A DNA stretch of 5,496 bases from an uncultured Clostridia bacterium (GTDB taxonomy: Bacteria > Bacillota > Clostridia > TANB77 > CAG-508). The stretch is taken from assembly GCA_947626705.1 (NCBI GenBank), contig CANQTJ010000099.1:1-5496 (forward strand). The letters are read 5' to 3'. The notes beneath the pieces are model-generated. The model searched no databases and was not told the origin of the DNA. It saw nothing but the letters and a program-made list of their open reading frames with translations. The position numbers were made by a program, and so were the translations under genes. This document shows positions 5,171 to 5,496 of the stretch, piece after piece. Every line of letters starts with the position of its first letter. Within the stretch, counting starts at the first letter, position 1.

Positions 5171-5496
5171 ATGTTTACGAATATATTTAATACTGCAAAA
5201 GCCAATATAAAAGGTGGAAAAAAATATCCTAAAATAGATGGCACTGTTACTTTTAGAGAAACCAAAAATGGGGTAATTGTTACTGCTAAAATTAATAATT
5301 TGCCACAATCCAAAGATAAATGCAAAGGTAGATTTTTTGGTTTTCATATTCATGAAGGTACTTCTTGCACAGGAAATAGTTCTGATGAATTTGCAAATGC
5401 CAAAACGCATTTAAATCCTACTAATTGTCCTCATCCTTTCCACATAGGAGATCTTCCACCACTAATTGAAAATAACGGATATAGCTATATGAGTGT
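5171..5496 (+). CDS. Cu/Zn superoxide dismutase family protein (3' end outside window)
   Basis: The first 108 codons of a Cu/Zn SOD, an enzyme that dismutates superoxide to oxygen and hydrogen peroxide. Visible metal ligands are His59 and His61 (copper, in GFHIHEG), His80 (bridging, in KTHLNP), and His88, His91 and Asp94 (zinc, in CPHPFHIGDLPPL). Cys66 (TSCTG) is the first cysteine of the family's disulfide; its partner and the fourth copper ligand would lie beyond the window. There is no signal peptide, so it is predicted to be cytoplasmic, unlike the periplasmic SodC of Gram-negative bacteria. Leaderless versions are common in anaerobic Clostridia. It has its own promoter(s) and a strong AGGAGGTG site, and it lies divergent from the truncated PBP gene. 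The first copper and zinc sites are complete, so the visible part looks functional. Confidence 0.88.
   Translation, partial: MFTNIFNTAKANIKGGKKYPKIDGTVTFRETKNGVIVTAKINNLPQSKDKCKGRFFGFHIHEGTSCTGNSSDEFANAKTHLNPTNCPHPFHIGDLPPLIENNGYSYMS

Noticed and set aside
5135..5410. 91-codon minus-strand frame opposite the SOD gene
   Set aside because: The plus-strand frame has clear SOD metal-binding motifs and a strong ribosome binding site; the antisense peptide resembles nothing and does not continue the PBP.

Overview
The window is very AT-rich, with A/T-biased codons, strong AGGAGG-type ribosome binding sites and long AT hairpins. It encodes a meso-diaminopimelate-type MurE, a class B sortase with a TPKTG-anchored surface protein, and a leaderless Cu/Zn superoxide dismutase. 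Together these point to a low-GC Bacillota, most likely an uncultured gut-type Clostridia. The exact lineage cannot be read from the sequence.

Layout, left to right. Positions 1-1477 (minus strand) carry two peptidoglycan genes in the order expected of a B. subtilis-type division and cell wall (dcw) cluster: murE, then the first codons of what is probably mraY. Positions 1478-1876 are AT-rich spacer. Positions 1877-2441 (minus) hold a wrecked HEPN/MNT toxin-antitoxin module with its promoter, ribosome binding sites and terminator still visible. The nucleotidyltransferase gene has a one-base insertion and the HEPN gene has lost its middle. Positions 2457-4720 (plus) hold a small surface-display unit: a secreted beta-helix plus InlB-type repeat protein with a TPKTG sorting signal, then a class B sortase, with a 22-pair hairpin between them. 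A perfect 16-bp hairpin at 4754-4798 ends this unit and also the opposing gene. Positions 4807-5106 (minus) are only the last 99 codons of a class B penicillin-binding protein with a PASTA domain. From about 5111 (plus) a Cu/Zn superoxide dismutase gene begins with its own promoter(s) and runs off the window.

A SpoVD/PBP2-type penicillin-binding protein gene normally sits directly upstream of murE. Here that pair is separated by about 3.3 kb of accessory DNA, and the penicillin-binding protein gene is cut off on its other side at the dismutase unit. The window therefore looks like a rearranged or invaded dcw locus. The sortase pair appears intact and probably forms a dedicated enzyme-substrate system. 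Four other loci carry lesions: MurE lacks about 20 conserved linker residues, MNT is frameshifted, HEPN is internally deleted, and the penicillin-binding protein is truncated. So many lesions in 5.5 kb mean that genuine decay and assembly error both have to be considered.
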